From Cavia porcellus (lineage: Eukaryota; Chordata; Mammalia; Rodentia; Caviidae), in contig NW_026947496.1 of the NCBI RefSeq assembly GCF_034190915.1, positions 56,244,501-56,308,500 on the forward strand: a stretch of 64,000 nucleotides of DNA, read 5' to 3'. The position numbers were made by a program, and so were the translations under genes. This document shows, piece after piece, positions 34,273-47,230 of the stretch. The notes beneath the pieces are model-generated. The model was not told where the DNA came from. It did no database searches and saw nothing but the letters and a program-made list of their open reading frames with translations. Within the stretch, counting starts at the first letter, position 1; each line of letters begins with the position of its first letter.

Positions 34273-36044
34273 AACATTAATTATTTTCTACTATTTGCCA
34301 TAGTTTTTCTTGCATTCTTCATTTCTTTCTGATCATACTACATTCATCTGATTTATGATATCTAAAAATATCTTAATTTGGGATTAGCCTAGGAAGCGTA
34401 GGAAAAATTCATTAAAAATATAATGAAAACAACAATAACTGGGAAGTCTGTCTCAGTGATTTGGGAGCATTGTGTCATCTATTCCATGAGAGGATCTTAA
34501 GTTTTAATTTTCATTGCTGTCTTGGATTTCTAAGTTGCTTGTATAAAGTGTATCTTTTTGTGCTTTTTAGGGTGGTATTTAGAGAAGAAATGAAGATGCA
34601 CTCTCATTTCATGAATTATCAAAGTAACAATAGGAGATCATGTGCAGATCAGCTTTCTCACACCACACTGTCACTACTATCTAAATAATTCCTTACAACA
34701 GAAGCAAACGTGTTCCAGCATCATCCAAAAACTTAAGACATTTCTTTCCAGTGATTTTGCTTGTTGGGTATATTTACATCACTTAACATGTATTTGTTGT
34801 GAGCCCACTTTCTTCTAGGCATATAAAGACCCAAAGATAAATATCTTTTCTTTGTTCCTTTGTTTTCCAGATCAGGAGTCACCAAGTGTTCTTCCAGAGT
34901 CTGTATCAAATGTTAGCTGAATGAATGAGTAATCCCACTCAGAATTCTTGGTACAGTGACATAGGTAAAGATACATAGTTATAAAAGCTACATGATGAGA
35001 AGGGTGCTCCTAGTGAAAGAATATAATGTAGATGGACATGCAATGAAAACTCTCTGAAATCCTTCCTTTTCAGTGTATTTGTGGAAAATGGGGGAGTTGT
35101 TCACAGTGGCGGGTTAGTTCTCACTATGGTCTCTTTTTCTTTATTCTCTGTTTACAATCTCTGGTCTTAGTTTTGAGCTATGCCATCTTTTCTCATCACT
35201 TTCACCCTGGACTATATTTCTTTTCCATAAAATGCATTAAGTAGAAATGTTGTGGGGATTAGGAAGTTTTACAGGATTTTTGAATTATCACAGACCATAG
35301 CCACGTGCAACTCCAGATCCAGCATTTGACACCACGTTCCCACAGTCCTACCACTCCTCACTCTGGGAAGCCTTCTGCCTGATAAGCACTGCTTCATTTC
35401 CCAGTCACCAAGGGCTCCCAAATTCTCGCTATTTTTTCCTGCCAAGTGGGTGAGTCCTTCTTTTCTTACACCTGACTTGTGTCTAGACTTCTTTTTGCAT
35501 ACCCCTAAATCCCTGACGGCACTTTTCTACCCCACACCATAGACACTGATTGTGCAGCCTTACCCTGAAGAAGAACTAGAAGGAGCATCATCACACTTAG
35601 AGCTCACACACTGCAGCCAGAATTCCTTCTTCACTGACTAGAACAAATGGGTCCAGTGAGAGCAGAGGCGTCTTTTCTGGTCCATGATTTAGTATAGGCA
35701 TGGGCTCTTATAGGAGCACAAAGCTGCTTAGAGCAGTGGGGACACAATGTGCAGGAGACAGGAAGTGAGGACACTGGCAGAGTAGTTCCTAAGGGGAGGC
35801 AGGTGGACTTGGATAGAGGCTCACGGTTAGTCTTGGCAAGGAAAATAAGCAGAGAGATAGGGGCAGGGAAGATCAGCAGTTACTAGATGGGAGCTTGGCA
35901 CATGTTTCCTCTTGCTTTCTTCTGGACTAAGATGTAAGCAAGATAGGGCGGGGGAGCACCTACTGCCTTAGGGTTTGTTCCCAAGGGAGTGGAACACATG
36001 GGTACCTAGAGAGGGAACTGTAATACCGCAAAAAACTGATTGAA
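34273..36044. other. Unannotated intergenic sequence
   Basis: Possibly holds the body of the retrocopy whose tail lies at 34239. No parent gene recognised. Confidence 0.35.
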
Positions 36045-36505
36045 TCAATGGGAAATAGTTTGGATCTTTACGCTCCCTGAATAGGTGGAATCAGTTTTAA
36101 TTGTGCTTACAGAACCTTAGATGCTAACTATGGTTCCCTATATATAAAATGTTCCCTAAACCTCTCATGTGCACAGAACAAGGCTTTTGGAAGGTGGCTG
36201 GATCATGGGGGTGCTATCTTCATCAATGATTTATGATCTAATGAGTCCAGCTGCTGAATATGCTGTTAGGAGGGTGAGCCTGGTTAGAGATGGGTCACTT
36301 GGGCTTGATTTAGAAGAGTGCATCTTCCTCTCCTGGCTGCCGTGATGTGAGTAGCTGTTCTCCTCTGAGGCCCTCCCACCCTGGTATTTCTGCCTTACAG
36401 CCAGTTACCCAGGGACTGTAACCACGAGCCAAAATCATCCTCTTCTCCTGTAAGGTGTGAGTGTCGGGTACTATGTCTCAGCTATGAGACAGTGACTAAA
36501 ATAAT
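36045..36505 (+). mobile_element. MLT/MST-type LTR (ERVL-MaLR)
   Basis: 'ATAGTTTGGATCTTTACG', 'GGTGGCTGGATCATGGGGG', 'CATCAATGATTTATGATCTAATGAG', 'GCCGTGATGTGAG' and 'AACCACGAGCCAAAATCATCC' occur in MaLR LTR order, ending 'ATGAGACAGTGACTAA'. Confidence 0.7.
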
Positions 36506-37289
36506 GGTCTTTGTCAAATTTATAGGAACTATTTCCCTTAAAGAGCAAAACAAAACAACAGAAGGAGCCAGCCAGCCTGGCTTTTGTTTTTCTCCTTTGA
36601 TTTTTCCTTTTTGGGCTCCCTCTATAATCTCTGTCAGTTCCAAAGTTGGTGAACATAAGGAATGAAGCACACTCAGACACCAGCCATTGCTTTTTATAGC
36701 CTGCTACCTTAGCAGACTGCACAGATGTGTAGAATTTTCCAGCTTTACACTGAGAAAAGAAAGAGAAAAGAAAGAATTGGGAAAGAATAACAAGCCATAA
36801 CTTGTGGTTTTTGCAGGATGGTCTGAGTTCCGAAAGGGATCATCTTATTCTTAAGCAATAAACAGTGAATCTTGAGACAGATAGAACAGCACTGAGTCTC
36901 AATTTGCCCAAGTTTGAAAAAATAAAAATGCAGGTGAGTTGTATTTTAATTTTATTTTCAGGTATGAACTATAATAGATAATGAGTTGTTTATCAATTCT
37001 GTAAACCTTATCACTGGCATGATTTCATGGTTGGAAACGCTGTCTCAGATCACTCAGTTTCACCACATACTGGCAAGCAAATCACTTTAAGAAGCCCCCA
37101 CCAAACATCATCTGGCTTCTATGTTCCACTCTGGTGTGGATAACTCATCATTTCTGGAAGCACGTCATTCTTTCCTTTGCCAGATATTATTGCTGGAAAT
37201 TCCTTGTTTGCAATATCCCCATTCACCCAACATCAGTGTGAATTTTATAGTAAATGGAATCTTCTTTCACTCAGCTTCCCAGGTCAAAA
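36506..37289. other. Unannotated intergenic sequence
   Basis: Nothing recognised. Confidence 0.45.
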
Positions 37290-38060
37290 ATCTTAGGATT
37301 ATTATTTACTTTCATTTGTCTCCTATATCTGTTTCTATTCCCCCCACAAACACTGGCAAAGGTGCCCTCAAACTGTATACCAAACATCATCGCTTTTCAT
37401 TTCAGTGTCAAATGCCATCATCCTCAAACTGAGCTAATGCAATAATCTCCTCACTGGAGTTGGCCAATAATTTCATCTTTGACTGCCTCTGACTATTGTT
37501 TGTATAGAACACAATGGAAATAGTTAAAAAAAACAAAACAAAACAAAACTATGTTCTATCCTCTAATTCCGTTGATCAAAACATACCAGTTTTTTCCCCA
37601 GCATACCAATATTATAGCCATATACATTATGCAAATGATGTGATTAGATCCCGGGGTTTCTCTCTAACCAATCTAATGGCTCTGTTCTAGTAATTCTTCA
37701 CTGTTTCTCTAACCACTTCTAGACATTTTCTGAAAAAAATTCAAGCCTTCCATCTGCTGTTCCCTTTGCCTGGAATGTTATTCTTTCAGATAGCTGTATG
37801 ATTAGGTCCTTTATTTTGTATGTCTCCACTCAGTTGTGACCATCTCACGAGAGGACTTCACAAGCTTCACAGTCATCACTAATGTTTTTTCTCTCCATCT
37901 TGGATGACCCTCACAGCTCTTCTCATTTCCTGACGTGTTTATTTTCTATTATCCCTCAGATCCCAAGCTCCATCAGAACAAGCATTGCATGTTTATCCAG
38001 TTATGCAACTCTAGTGACTGACAAATTTCAAAAAAAATTGGTATGAAAACAGTGAATAGA
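37290..38060 (+). mobile_element. L2 LINE fragment
   Basis: 'GAGCTAATGCAATAATCTCCTCACTGGAGT', 'CCTTCCATCTGCTGTTCCCTTTGCCTGGAATGTTATTC', 'GATCCCAAGCTCCATCAGAACAAGC' and 'TATGCAACTCTAGTGACTGAC' follow the L2 3' consensus. Confidence 0.85.
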
Positions 38061-40063
38061 TAAGTGAATGTATATCATTATTTTTACCTGTCCAATTTTT
38101 ATTTGGTTCCTAAATACTATTAATATACATTTGATTATTTTTTCCAAATCCATATTATTTCAAAGAGAAAAAAATCTCAAAATACTACAATCAGGGGACA
38201 AATGTATATCATTTTAAACCTGTCTTCTAAACAACTGTCCTTCCATTTCCTGAGAATGTTTACTTATCTTCACTTCAATTTTTCTCCTGAATAAACCACC
38301 CCATTCTATCACTTGTCTTCATATGGCTTCCCAGCCTCTTCTCTTTTCATCTGCCTTTTCTTTGTATGAATGGAGCATTATAAGAACCTAAACCAATGGA
38401 ACTGGTAACGTCAACAGCAGTGCTCTGAAGAGCTGGCACACTGCTTTGGTCTTTGAACTCTTCTTGCTTCCAACTTCTCCAGCATCTGAATTTTTTCCAC
38501 ATCATCTCACTTAGCTAGTCTATCTGTTAGAAATATTTCCATATATTAAAAAATTCTATATCTTGAAGTTTTCAATTCAATTTATCAACTATCTCCTGAC
38601 AGAGCTACTGCTGGACAAGTGTGACAGTTAATTGTCAAGTTTCTGGAGTTGACCTGTAAGGTTTGAATCCAGTTTTCACCAGAATGACATGGTGACCTTA
38701 TCACACATGCCAAATCCTTTTTTCTAACTTTAGTTCATTCACTAGGTGACATACTTCTGTGTCCTTCCTAGAGAAAGCAAATTTACATACTTCACAAAAA
38801 TGGAAGGTTTCCCATTAGCATCAGTCTTGTTGATAATTTTAAGAAATTGAGATTTTAACTAGGCATCCATCCAGTGCTTCAGACAAACAGGTATATGTTA
38901 CCCAGCTTTTAAGTCTGACCTTGACTGGCTTCAAAACTAACAACTAGTGCTATTAAGAACAACATAATTTACATTATCTGATCATTGTCACCAATGCATT
39001 ATTTTTACGTAGCCCTGGTCATGAAGATAGCTACAATAATGAATTTGTGTGAACAGTATTGGATTGGGATTTGCAGTAATGTTATTTTCATTATTTTAGC
39101 CTTTTCTGCTGAAACCATGCAAGGTACTTACATTTATGAAAAATATATTGATGATGTATGCCTGCTGAGAGCATATCCTTCAGCACTGTAGATGTTTATG
39201 TAGATGACAGAACTCCTTAATTGCTGTTCTTTGGACCGGAATTGATTTACTTCAGTGTATTAAAGCAAAATAGATGTGTCTTGGGATACCAAAATATTAC
39301 ACATCAGTGTACATTAAGCCTTGGATGGTAAACTTAGTTGTCTAACAAAGTTTCTTATACTCCCAGTATCATTTTACATTTTTACTTTCTGTTACTATAT
39401 GCATATCTTTGCCATTGATCTTTCAAAATGACATTTATTATGATTTTACATTTAATGAAAAAATGTCTTTCTTGTTTCATTCAAAAAACAAAATTCTCTG
39501 GAGTTACAAACTTCATTGGATCATATTTTTTTGGCTTTCTAAATCCAGACATCCTTGGAGCAGGAAACGAGGTCTTTCAGAAGCAATAAGGGCCACTGTC
39601 ACTAAAACTAGCCCTTATTCTTCCAAGGAACATTATACTAGTTCTAACAGAACCCTAATGAAATAAGGTAGAATGAATAACTGAATGCAAAAGTGACATC
39701 TTGGGGCAAATGCTGACACTTAGTAGGTAGTTTCCTACTTTTCTCCTTTTTAAAGAATTTCCCATTCCCAAGGTCTGATCAAGTGAAATTTCTTCTATTC
39801 TTTAACAATATCTGTGTTCTTTGACAATGCCCTGGTTTTAATCTTTTTTGAGATAAGAAATGTTTAGTTGTGACAAGAGGCATTTGGGGTGGAGCATGTA
39901 CACTGCCGTGCAGGACCTGGGAGGGTGTGAGGTTTGCTGAGCTGTAGCAAATGACCTAAACAAAGGCCTTTGAATGTGAGATTTCCCTTTTCAAAGATGT
40001 GGGGAGACCTGATGACTCCACCTTAACCAGATACTCAGTCATGGAATGATTGTCAGGCCTTTT
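38061..40063. other. Unannotated AT-rich intergenic sequence
   Basis: Nothing recognised with confidence. A repeat-like 'GTGACAGTTAATTGTCAAGTTTCTGG' occurs near 38620. Confidence 0.4.
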
Positions 40064-40176
40064 ATGTTTTGAATGCTAATTTAAAAATATAAACCTAATA
40101 ATATTGTTTCTCTCACACCTATTTATTATTGTATTTGGGTGAATGCTGATCTCATAAGGCATGCTTATGGATGTAG
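40064..40176 (+). repeat. 113-bp direct repeat, copy 1
   Basis: 110 of 113 bases are identical to 40815-40927, with no indel. It starts ATGTTTTGAATGCTAATTT and ends TATGGATGTAG. It matches no repeat family I know. Confidence 0.95.
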
Positions 40177-40814
40177 TGGTAAGATTCCTTATCAGGGAAA
40201 TATTATTTTCTCTATATACTACTTTTTAAACATCTTGGGTCCAGATGAAAATCTTTCTCTTCTGACTTTACAAGGCAGATGATTATTTTGGAAAGGCAGC
40301 CTCCCCTTCTTCTCATTTTTTACTGATAAGACATAATCAAAACCTGCATACATTTCCTTGTAATATCTGAGTGAACCATGAGCCTGAAGTGTATGTAAAA
40401 TTGTATAAATTGATTCAGATGAAATACAGTTTCAGTTACATGACATCAGGACTTGATATTTGCATATAAAGGTTGAAATTTAAGGACAAGGTAAGAATGA
40501 AGTGGAGGAAAATGGGCTGTAGGCTCATATAGTGACAAAGGCAGGATCTCAAAATGTACTTAATTTAAGCCTGCCATAACCCATGGAATTCAGTGCTGAT
40601 TTGTAGTCTTCTAAATGACCTGTAGGATAGACATGGCTCTTATTTGTTTTAGTGCTTGTTGCATCATTTGGTTCATTCTTCCATTCAGTTGATGGTTTCA
40701 GAGCTCTGTGGTGCACTGTAGAATATCACACGAACTATAACAAATGAATGCAGGGAGGCCAAGTGCATATGATGGCATTAAAGCCCTTGTTTTGCATACC
40801 TTGTTTCATGTCAC

Positions 40815-40927
40815 ATGTTTTGAATGCTAATTTAAAAATATAAACCTGATAATATTGTTTCTCTCACATTTATTTATTATTGTATTTGGGTGAATGCTGA
40901 TCTCATAAGGCATGCTTATGGATGTAG
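40815..40927 (+). repeat. 113-bp direct repeat, copy 2
   Basis: Partner of 40064-40176, 751 bp downstream. The three differences are AACCTA/AACCTG and CACACCT/CACATTT. Sequence outside the repeat differs immediately on both sides. Confidence 0.95.
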
Positions 40928-41365
40928 AGTGATCTGATTTAGGTTTTGTTGTATAAGATCAATTAACTTTGTTTACTGTGTGTTTGGTTGAATTGCATAT
41001 CCCACTGGCATTAAAAACCCACTACTTTGTGCTAGGTTTTGTCCTGCCATCTAGCTAAAATGGAAAAAAAACAAAGAATTAGTTAGATCTGCAATGTCCC
41101 TTAATAGCCCATGATTCAAGGCTTAGATGTTAAGAGGTAGGACCTTGTAAGGTCTTCTGGTCCTTGGAGCCCTATCTCTTCATCTTTCTTTTTGCTTTCT
41201 AGTTACCACAAGATGATCAATTTTGTGTCCCCATGCTCTCTCTCCCAGGAGAGATTTGTCACAGGTCCAAAAAGTAATGACCAACCTATCATGGGCTTAG
41301 ACTTCCAAAACTATGAGCTTAAACTAGAAGGTTTCTGCCCTAGTATAAATTACTGAATATTACAG
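40928..41365. other. Unannotated intergenic sequence
   Basis: Nothing recognised. Confidence 0.45.
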
Positions 41366-41686
41366 TGGTGGTCTAACATGGTGGAAGGCCAAAACAAAAA
41401 TGACAGCTGATTTCCCTGATGACCACTTCCTTCTTCTTGCGTTAGACCTGATTACAACTTCCTCTTTCCATTCCTGTGCACACATGTGCACATGGGCAAA
41501 GAAAATTCCCATCAGTTCCTCGTGAGTCATGAAAGCCCACCTCAAACTCCGCCTCTGACCAGAGATCATACAACCTTCCACCTCCTTTGTTTCCATCCAG
41601 AGGAGGAGCCTTGCCCCACGAGTTGTGTACTTTTCTCCATGTCCTCAATAAAGTCCTGTTTTTCCTCTTTTTGCCTCTCTGTTGCA
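41366..41686 (+). mobile_element. Probable solo LTR, family 2
   Basis: It runs TGGTGGTCTAACATGG...CTCTGTTGCA (TG...CA) and contains a CCTCAATAAAGTCCTG polyadenylation block about 40 bases from the end, followed by a T-rich stretch, as in gamma-type LTRs. Target duplication not resolved. Confidence 0.6.
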
Positions 41687-41786
41687 CCAGCTCAGTGGCA
41701 CAAGTGCCTGCTTGGCAAGTGTGAGGTCATGAATTCAATCTGTAGTACTAAAAACAAAAATACACTCACAAAAAAAAATAAAAAAC
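41687..41786 (+). repeat. ID SINE, plus orientation, 5'-truncated
   Basis: 'CAGCTCAGTGGCACAAGTGCCTGCTTGGCAAGTGTGAGGTCATGAATTCAATC' then an A-rich tail. It abuts the LTR end directly. Confidence 0.8.
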
Positions 41787-44700
41787 CTCCCCCATTTTTT
41801 TCTTTATAAGACAAATATCTCAGCTGTGTTGTTAAATTTATGGGAAACAGACTGCCATAACAAGGGAATTAATATGTCCAGAAAAAAAAAAGGCAGTGGG
41901 GGAGCATTCAAGAAAAAAAAATGGGAGAAAACAGATTATTTGTAGCAATGATTTTAAAATTATTTTGCATTAGATGCACTTAGGATTTGCTGAAACACAA
42001 ACACATGCCCACCACACATATATAGCATCCTAGACCTAGACAGTGGAGGATCTGGTTCACTGGGCCTTGGGCAAGGCTCTCCGTACTTTTGACGAGTTCT
42101 CAGGTGATCTGAGGGTAGCTAGTTCACTGACTGTCCTGTGAGAAATACTGACTTGGAGCTGCTGCCTGGAATAGGAAAGAACTCAGACACTGGTCCTCAG
42201 CTGGCTTGGGTTTGGCTTTAGTACTGATCATCGGTTAAGCTTCTTAACCTCTTTAAGCTTTATTTTGCACATCCTTAAAACAAGTCCAATGGTACCCTTC
42301 TGAAATGTGTATTGGTATACGGGATGAGAATGAAATATATATTGAATGATTACATTAAAATTATTACAGGAAAGACAGATTGTCATTTGTCACCTCCTGC
42401 TCATTTTGAACACGCTTATTTCATTGTTCTTGCTACTTTCTGAAGCAGCTCTGGAAGTCTTCTTTCCTAATTGTCTTTCAAGTTGTGATCAAAATTATAA
42501 TGAATAGTGTTTCTGAGGCCACCTCCAAAAAATACCAGGCTTGCAAAGACATTACAGTATGTTCTCATCCAGTTTATTCACTCAATCTGGCATTGTGCAA
42601 CTTCTGGCTGTTTCCCAAAGTCAAAATGAGAGAAAATGTTTTGAGTTGATGCAGGGCATTGAGGAATCTAGCGCAGACCAACAAAAGACACTCAGCAGCG
42701 AGGCCTTTTAGAACCGCTTCAGAAGGTGGCAAGAATGGTAGGATAAGTGTGTTTCAACACATGCAGGGAGATTCTGAAGAGATTAATGAAATTTGCCTTT
42801 TATTTTAATAATTTAAAAAATTAAACATTCACCATATAATTTGATCACACCTAATAAGTCAAACTGCAGCTCATGGCTGGGTACGTGACAGGAGCTCAAT
42901 AATCACAGTTATTAAGAATATTTTTACTCCTGTAGTATTTTTAAGAATCATGTTCAAGGAAGCTCTAACGTGACTTAAATATTAGACAAACTCCTGAAAA
43001 GCAGGAAATGGGAGAGTGAAGCCAAGACTATAAAAGAAATTTAGGATTCTGGGAGACAAATAACTACCAACTGCTGTGTCAAATAATTATGTGTTTGTAT
43101 CTGTAGTATCCTAGTTTCTATTTCTGTAGCATTTTTCTCTTTTTTATTTAAAATACATCGTGAGACACTTCTTTAATCCCCACAAATGTGATTTCCTTGT
43201 GGATACATGAGTAAAAATATGAAGAGGAATAGTCCTACTTTATAATTTCTCCTTACCTATGTGAGGTGTTGTAGTAAGAGACCACTCTATTGTTCAGCAA
43301 GTGGAACCTCCGGTTTCATTCATTCCACCCTCCTGGAAGAGTTGGGCATGTTTGTGTTTGTGCTTGTGTGGGAAAGATGGCCATGGTCATTTTCATCATC
43401 TAATGCAGAGTTCATAAACAGAAGCAAAATTTTACCAAATTCTTCTGCTTATGCACCAAACTGTTTGCAGACAAAAGTGTTCATGAACCGAGTGTTCATC
43501 AAAAGTGTTCATCTCCCTTTCCCTCTTTTCCCTTGGCTCCTCTTCCCTCTTGTAGTGTTTCAGTGAGCTCCCTCCAGCATGGAAGTGTACTATGGCAGCT
43601 CAGAACTTCAAAACAAGTACAATATCCCCAGAGAAGAGAGGAGAAGACATTTGGCTTTCTCTAAATTAGCTTTTTTTCCTTTGCCTGGTTTTATTTCTGA
43701 AGCTTCAATATGATGGAAATCTGTCCTTGAGATAGTGGTAATAATAAAGGGAAAAACACCTACAAGATATCTTCTGAAACCCCACTTATCAACAGTGGAG
43801 GAAACACGGATAGACATTGAATGTTTCAAAGCAGAACTCAGTGGCATAAAGATATAGGAAAGGAGTCTTGCATCAGAGTGCTGGTGGTGGTGGCTGCTTT
43901 GTGGTTGTGTGGCTTGTAAAGTTGCATCAAAGCTTGTGCTTGGAAGGAGCTCTTTTTAGAAAATATTTTCCTAGTGTCATCATGAGATTTGTACTAATTT
44001 TGGAACATGGGGACCCTACATTTTCATTTTATATAGTTCTCTACAAGGGCTTTATTTTTATTTGTTTATTTGTTTTCTTTTAAAACTGATCTTGAATGTA
44101 AATAAGGGTAGATTTTAGGAGAGACATTATAAGTAGTGGTTAGAGAAGACATTAGAGGGCTGTAAACACAGCTATGCTTTGGTTCTTACTCCGAAGAGTA
44201 TTTTCATTTACTTATTTTTCCTGCTGGGTAACAACAGATCACAAGTGAAGGGAACAAAGGGAGAAGAAAAAAGACCAGTGAGAATGGAGGTCATTTTAGC
44301 ACTTAGGTGAGAGATAGAGGAATAGATGATTGTGGAAATGGATTTCTCCAAGGCTTAGAAAGAACACCACTGATACATATTTTGGAGGCAAAGCCAGTAA
44401 GATTGAAGTTTAACAAAACAACAACAAAAGCAGTGATGTGATGAACTTCATCTGCAAGCCAGAGACTTCTTCTTGTCAAGCTAGAGGAAGGCTCAAGGAA
44501 CTGTGCTAGTGAAAACAGTAAGTTGATCCTAAAATGTTTGGTGCTGACCATGGCAGTTTTTGAGCTTAGAATCTAATGACTAGGCACACTGAGAGTTCTG
44601 CTGAGCAGATTTCAGACTGCACAAGGTCATCCAGCAATGTACCTTGTCCACAGGGACAAAGGAAGCACCTAACTTGCAGCTGTAGCCTAAGATCACCAAT

Positions 44701-44879
44701 GACAACAGTTATTGATGGCTGTCATTTGTCTCGATTTGGTAGCAGGCAGATGATAACGAATGTATGCAGAACAAAGAGGCTAATGCTCAAGCAGGTAGGG
44801 AGTCCAAAGCTGTCGAAAGACAACAGCAAAAGAAACTTACTCACAGTTAAATGATTCTTTACAGAGCTCCATTTGTTGT
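41787..44879. other. Unannotated intergenic sequence
   Basis: A faint MIR-like stretch occurs at about 42230-42310. No gene recognised; ORF 43261-43566 has no family signature. Confidence 0.4.
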
Positions 44880-45700
44880 CCAGATTAGTGTGGACAGCAC
44901 TTAAATATTTATAATGGTTTCTTCTTTTTTTGTATTTTATTTGTCCCTTGGAAAATATTACAGAGATGAATTTCTTGGTTGTTACTGATGATTAAATTCC
45001 ATAATTAATTTTAAACTAAACATGACCTATTGCTATTTCTTTAACTAATGAGGGTCCTTGGAATTCACATTAGCCAATTAATCAGCATGACTATGGGATA
45101 CACAGTAGGGCCTCCTGTTCTCACAGCCACAAAGTCAACAGCCCCTTCAAATGCAGAACCTCAGGCTTACTCTACCCTCGCCCTTCCTGGCTTACACCGT
45201 GTTTGCTGAGGTGACATTATTTTTCTTTAAATTCTTGAGATTATTTTGGTCATTGAGCTGAGGGTGTCACACGGTATTGAGATAATGATCTTCTATTGTG
45301 GTGGCCCCATGGTGGGCTTTTGTAATTGTTCCATTAAAGTGGAAAAAGCTACTTTGGCCACTCTTAAATGAAAAATGGTACTGCAAATCTCTGTTGACAC
45401 TTTGCAGTTAACAAGACTACAATACTGGGTTGAAATGAAAATTGATTCCTAAAATTGTCACTGCCTACCCATCCACTTTCCGTTCAAAACAACTGAAAGG
45501 CAGGGCTAAGGCTTTTGCATTGCTTTTCCTTGCTGTGCTTTTGTAATGCAATATTTCCAATGAATGACGTGAACAGAAGGGGATGACAAGAACATAAATT
45601 CCTTCAAAAATAAGATAATCAAGTAAAGTGAAACTGTCTTGTATTAGAAGTGAGCCTTTTTGTCTGTTTGCATGTGTCAATTAAAACCAAGGTCTCAGAA
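44880..45700. other. Repeat-free AT-rich stretch with homeodomain-type motifs; candidate conserved noncoding element
   Basis: It contains CATAATTAATTTTA, AGCCAATTAATCAGC, GAGATAATGATC and similar TAAT cores, with no transposon signature over about 800 bases. The cis-regulatory interpretation is inference only. Confidence 0.3.
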
Positions 45701-45925
45701 AAGCATTGACCAGCAGATAAATATATTTGTTTCAATTTGTATATTCAAATGGTCTTAGAATCCACTTTAAAAAGACACAAATATTTTTCTTGGAAATGCA
45801 GATACTTCCTGTATTTATGGAAAATAAATGAAATCTCTGTTTGTTTTGCCCATCCAGATGTGGACTTTTAGATGGAGCAAACGATGAATTAGACTTGCTG
45901 GTGGCTCCACTTGGGGACTAGCCAT

Positions 45926-45963
45926 GAGTAAAATCCACCCTCAATGAGTAAAATCCACCCTCC
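45926..45963 (+). repeat. Short tandem duplication
   Basis: ATGAGTAAAATCCACCCTC occurs twice in succession, separated by one A. Confidence 0.95.
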
Positions 45964-46009
45964 TCCACCCTCCATGTTTCCATTTTTGTTTTTATTCTCA
46001 TTCGTTTAT

Positions 46010-46472
46010 TTTTTGTCAGTGTATGTTTGTAGTGCATGTTTACATTCCTTGTGTGGGGTTGATACATGCATGTAATACATCTCAGTTCCTTTCTACATCC
46101 CATTCCCTGCTTCTTCCAGCCCCTCCCTCCATCTCTTGATCCCCTTTCCATTCGAGAAAGATCTAGCTCCCTACTTATTATTATTATCTTTCATTTTGCT
46201 CTTTATAATTTGAATTTATCATATAAAATAAATCATGTGATATTTAAACTTGTGGGTCTGATGTGTTTTATTTAACATTATAGTCTCAAGGTGCTTCCAT
46301 TTTTGTATAAATGACTAAAGATGATATTTCTTTATGGCAGTGTAGTACTCCATTGTATATAAATACATTTTCTTTATTCATTCATCTGTGTGCTGTTATT
46401 AAGATGGTATGTACTTATCACTGTAATATAATGTCTTTAATTCTTTGGAGACGATACCCAGAAGGGAAATAC
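46010..46472 (-). mobile_element. L1 ORF2 3' fragment, antisense, part 1
   Basis: 'GTAGTACTCCATTGTATATAAATACATTTTCTTTATTCATTCATCTG' is the familiar antisense L1 ORF2 end region. It resumes after the LTR. Confidence 0.8.
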
Positions 46473-46477
46473 CTAGG

Positions 46478-46842
46478 TGAAAGAACTGTGGCAGACCGGC
46501 GGTGGCTGGAAAGATAAGAAGTATGAAATATAAATGACCTTTATTTTGAGAATGTGGGGAGAGACACCCCCGATCCCCTGGGGCGCAGCATCGGTCCCGT
46601 CCCCGCCCCTCAGGGTCGGCAATCTCTCCGTGGAACACGTGGAGTGGGGGCATACATGTAGCTTAGGTTGGGGGTGGTGCCTGAGGGGCATTAGTGATGC
46701 ACAGGTAGCTCATTGGTATTATTTTGGCGCCAGAGGTAAATTTCTAGAGGTGGGAGTCACCGGTAAATTCCTAGGGATGGAGAAGATAGGTTCCACCTGA
46801 GGCTTTACCAGCTACAGTGTCTTGTGGGCCAAAACTCTTTCA
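46478..46842 (-). mobile_element. Solo LTR, family-1 copy D, inserted in the L1
   Basis: 365 bp with ends TGAAAG/CTTTCA and a perfect 5-bp target duplication CTAGG (46473-46477 and 46843-46847). AATAAA is on the minus strand. It is the cleanest copy and defines the family boundaries. Confidence 0.92.
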
Positions 46843-46847
46843 CTAGG

Positions 46848-47230
46848 TGAAGTAGAATTTCTATTTTTAGTTTTTGCAGAAACTCCATGCTGATGTCTAC
46901 AGTGGTTGTATCAGCTTACATTTCGACCAGCAATGGGGAAGGGGTTGTTTTCCTTGTGTCTTACAAATTCTGGTATGTTGTACTGGCATTATTGTTTAGT
47001 TCTAGAAACTTATTCCTTCGCTCGTTTCTTCTGTAACTCACTGATTATTTAAGAGTGCATTGTTTAGTTTCAATGTATATGCATAATTTCTGTGTTTTCT
47101 TTTTCCACTGATATCTAGTTTCATTATGATCTGATAATATGCATGGCATAATTACAATTCTTTTGCATTTACTTAAGCTTGCTTTGTTACCCAGTCTCAG
47201 GATTATCTCTGAAATATCAACTAGTGATAT
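46848..47230 (-). mobile_element. L1 ORF2 fragment, antisense, part 2
   Basis: 'TTTCTATTTTTAGTTTTTGCAGAAACTCC', 'GGTTGTATCAGCTTACATTTCGACCAGCAATGG' and 'TGATATCTAGTTTCATTATGATCTGATAATATGCATGG' continue the antisense L1. Confidence 0.8.

Noticed and set aside
40064..40927. The 113-bp pair as a CRISPR-like or tandem array
   Set aside because: Only two copies, long unrelated spacer, and a mammalian genome. It is a dispersed duplication.
41486..41809. 107-codon plus-strand ORF
   Set aside because: It spans the end of an LTR and an ID SINE; composite of repeats.
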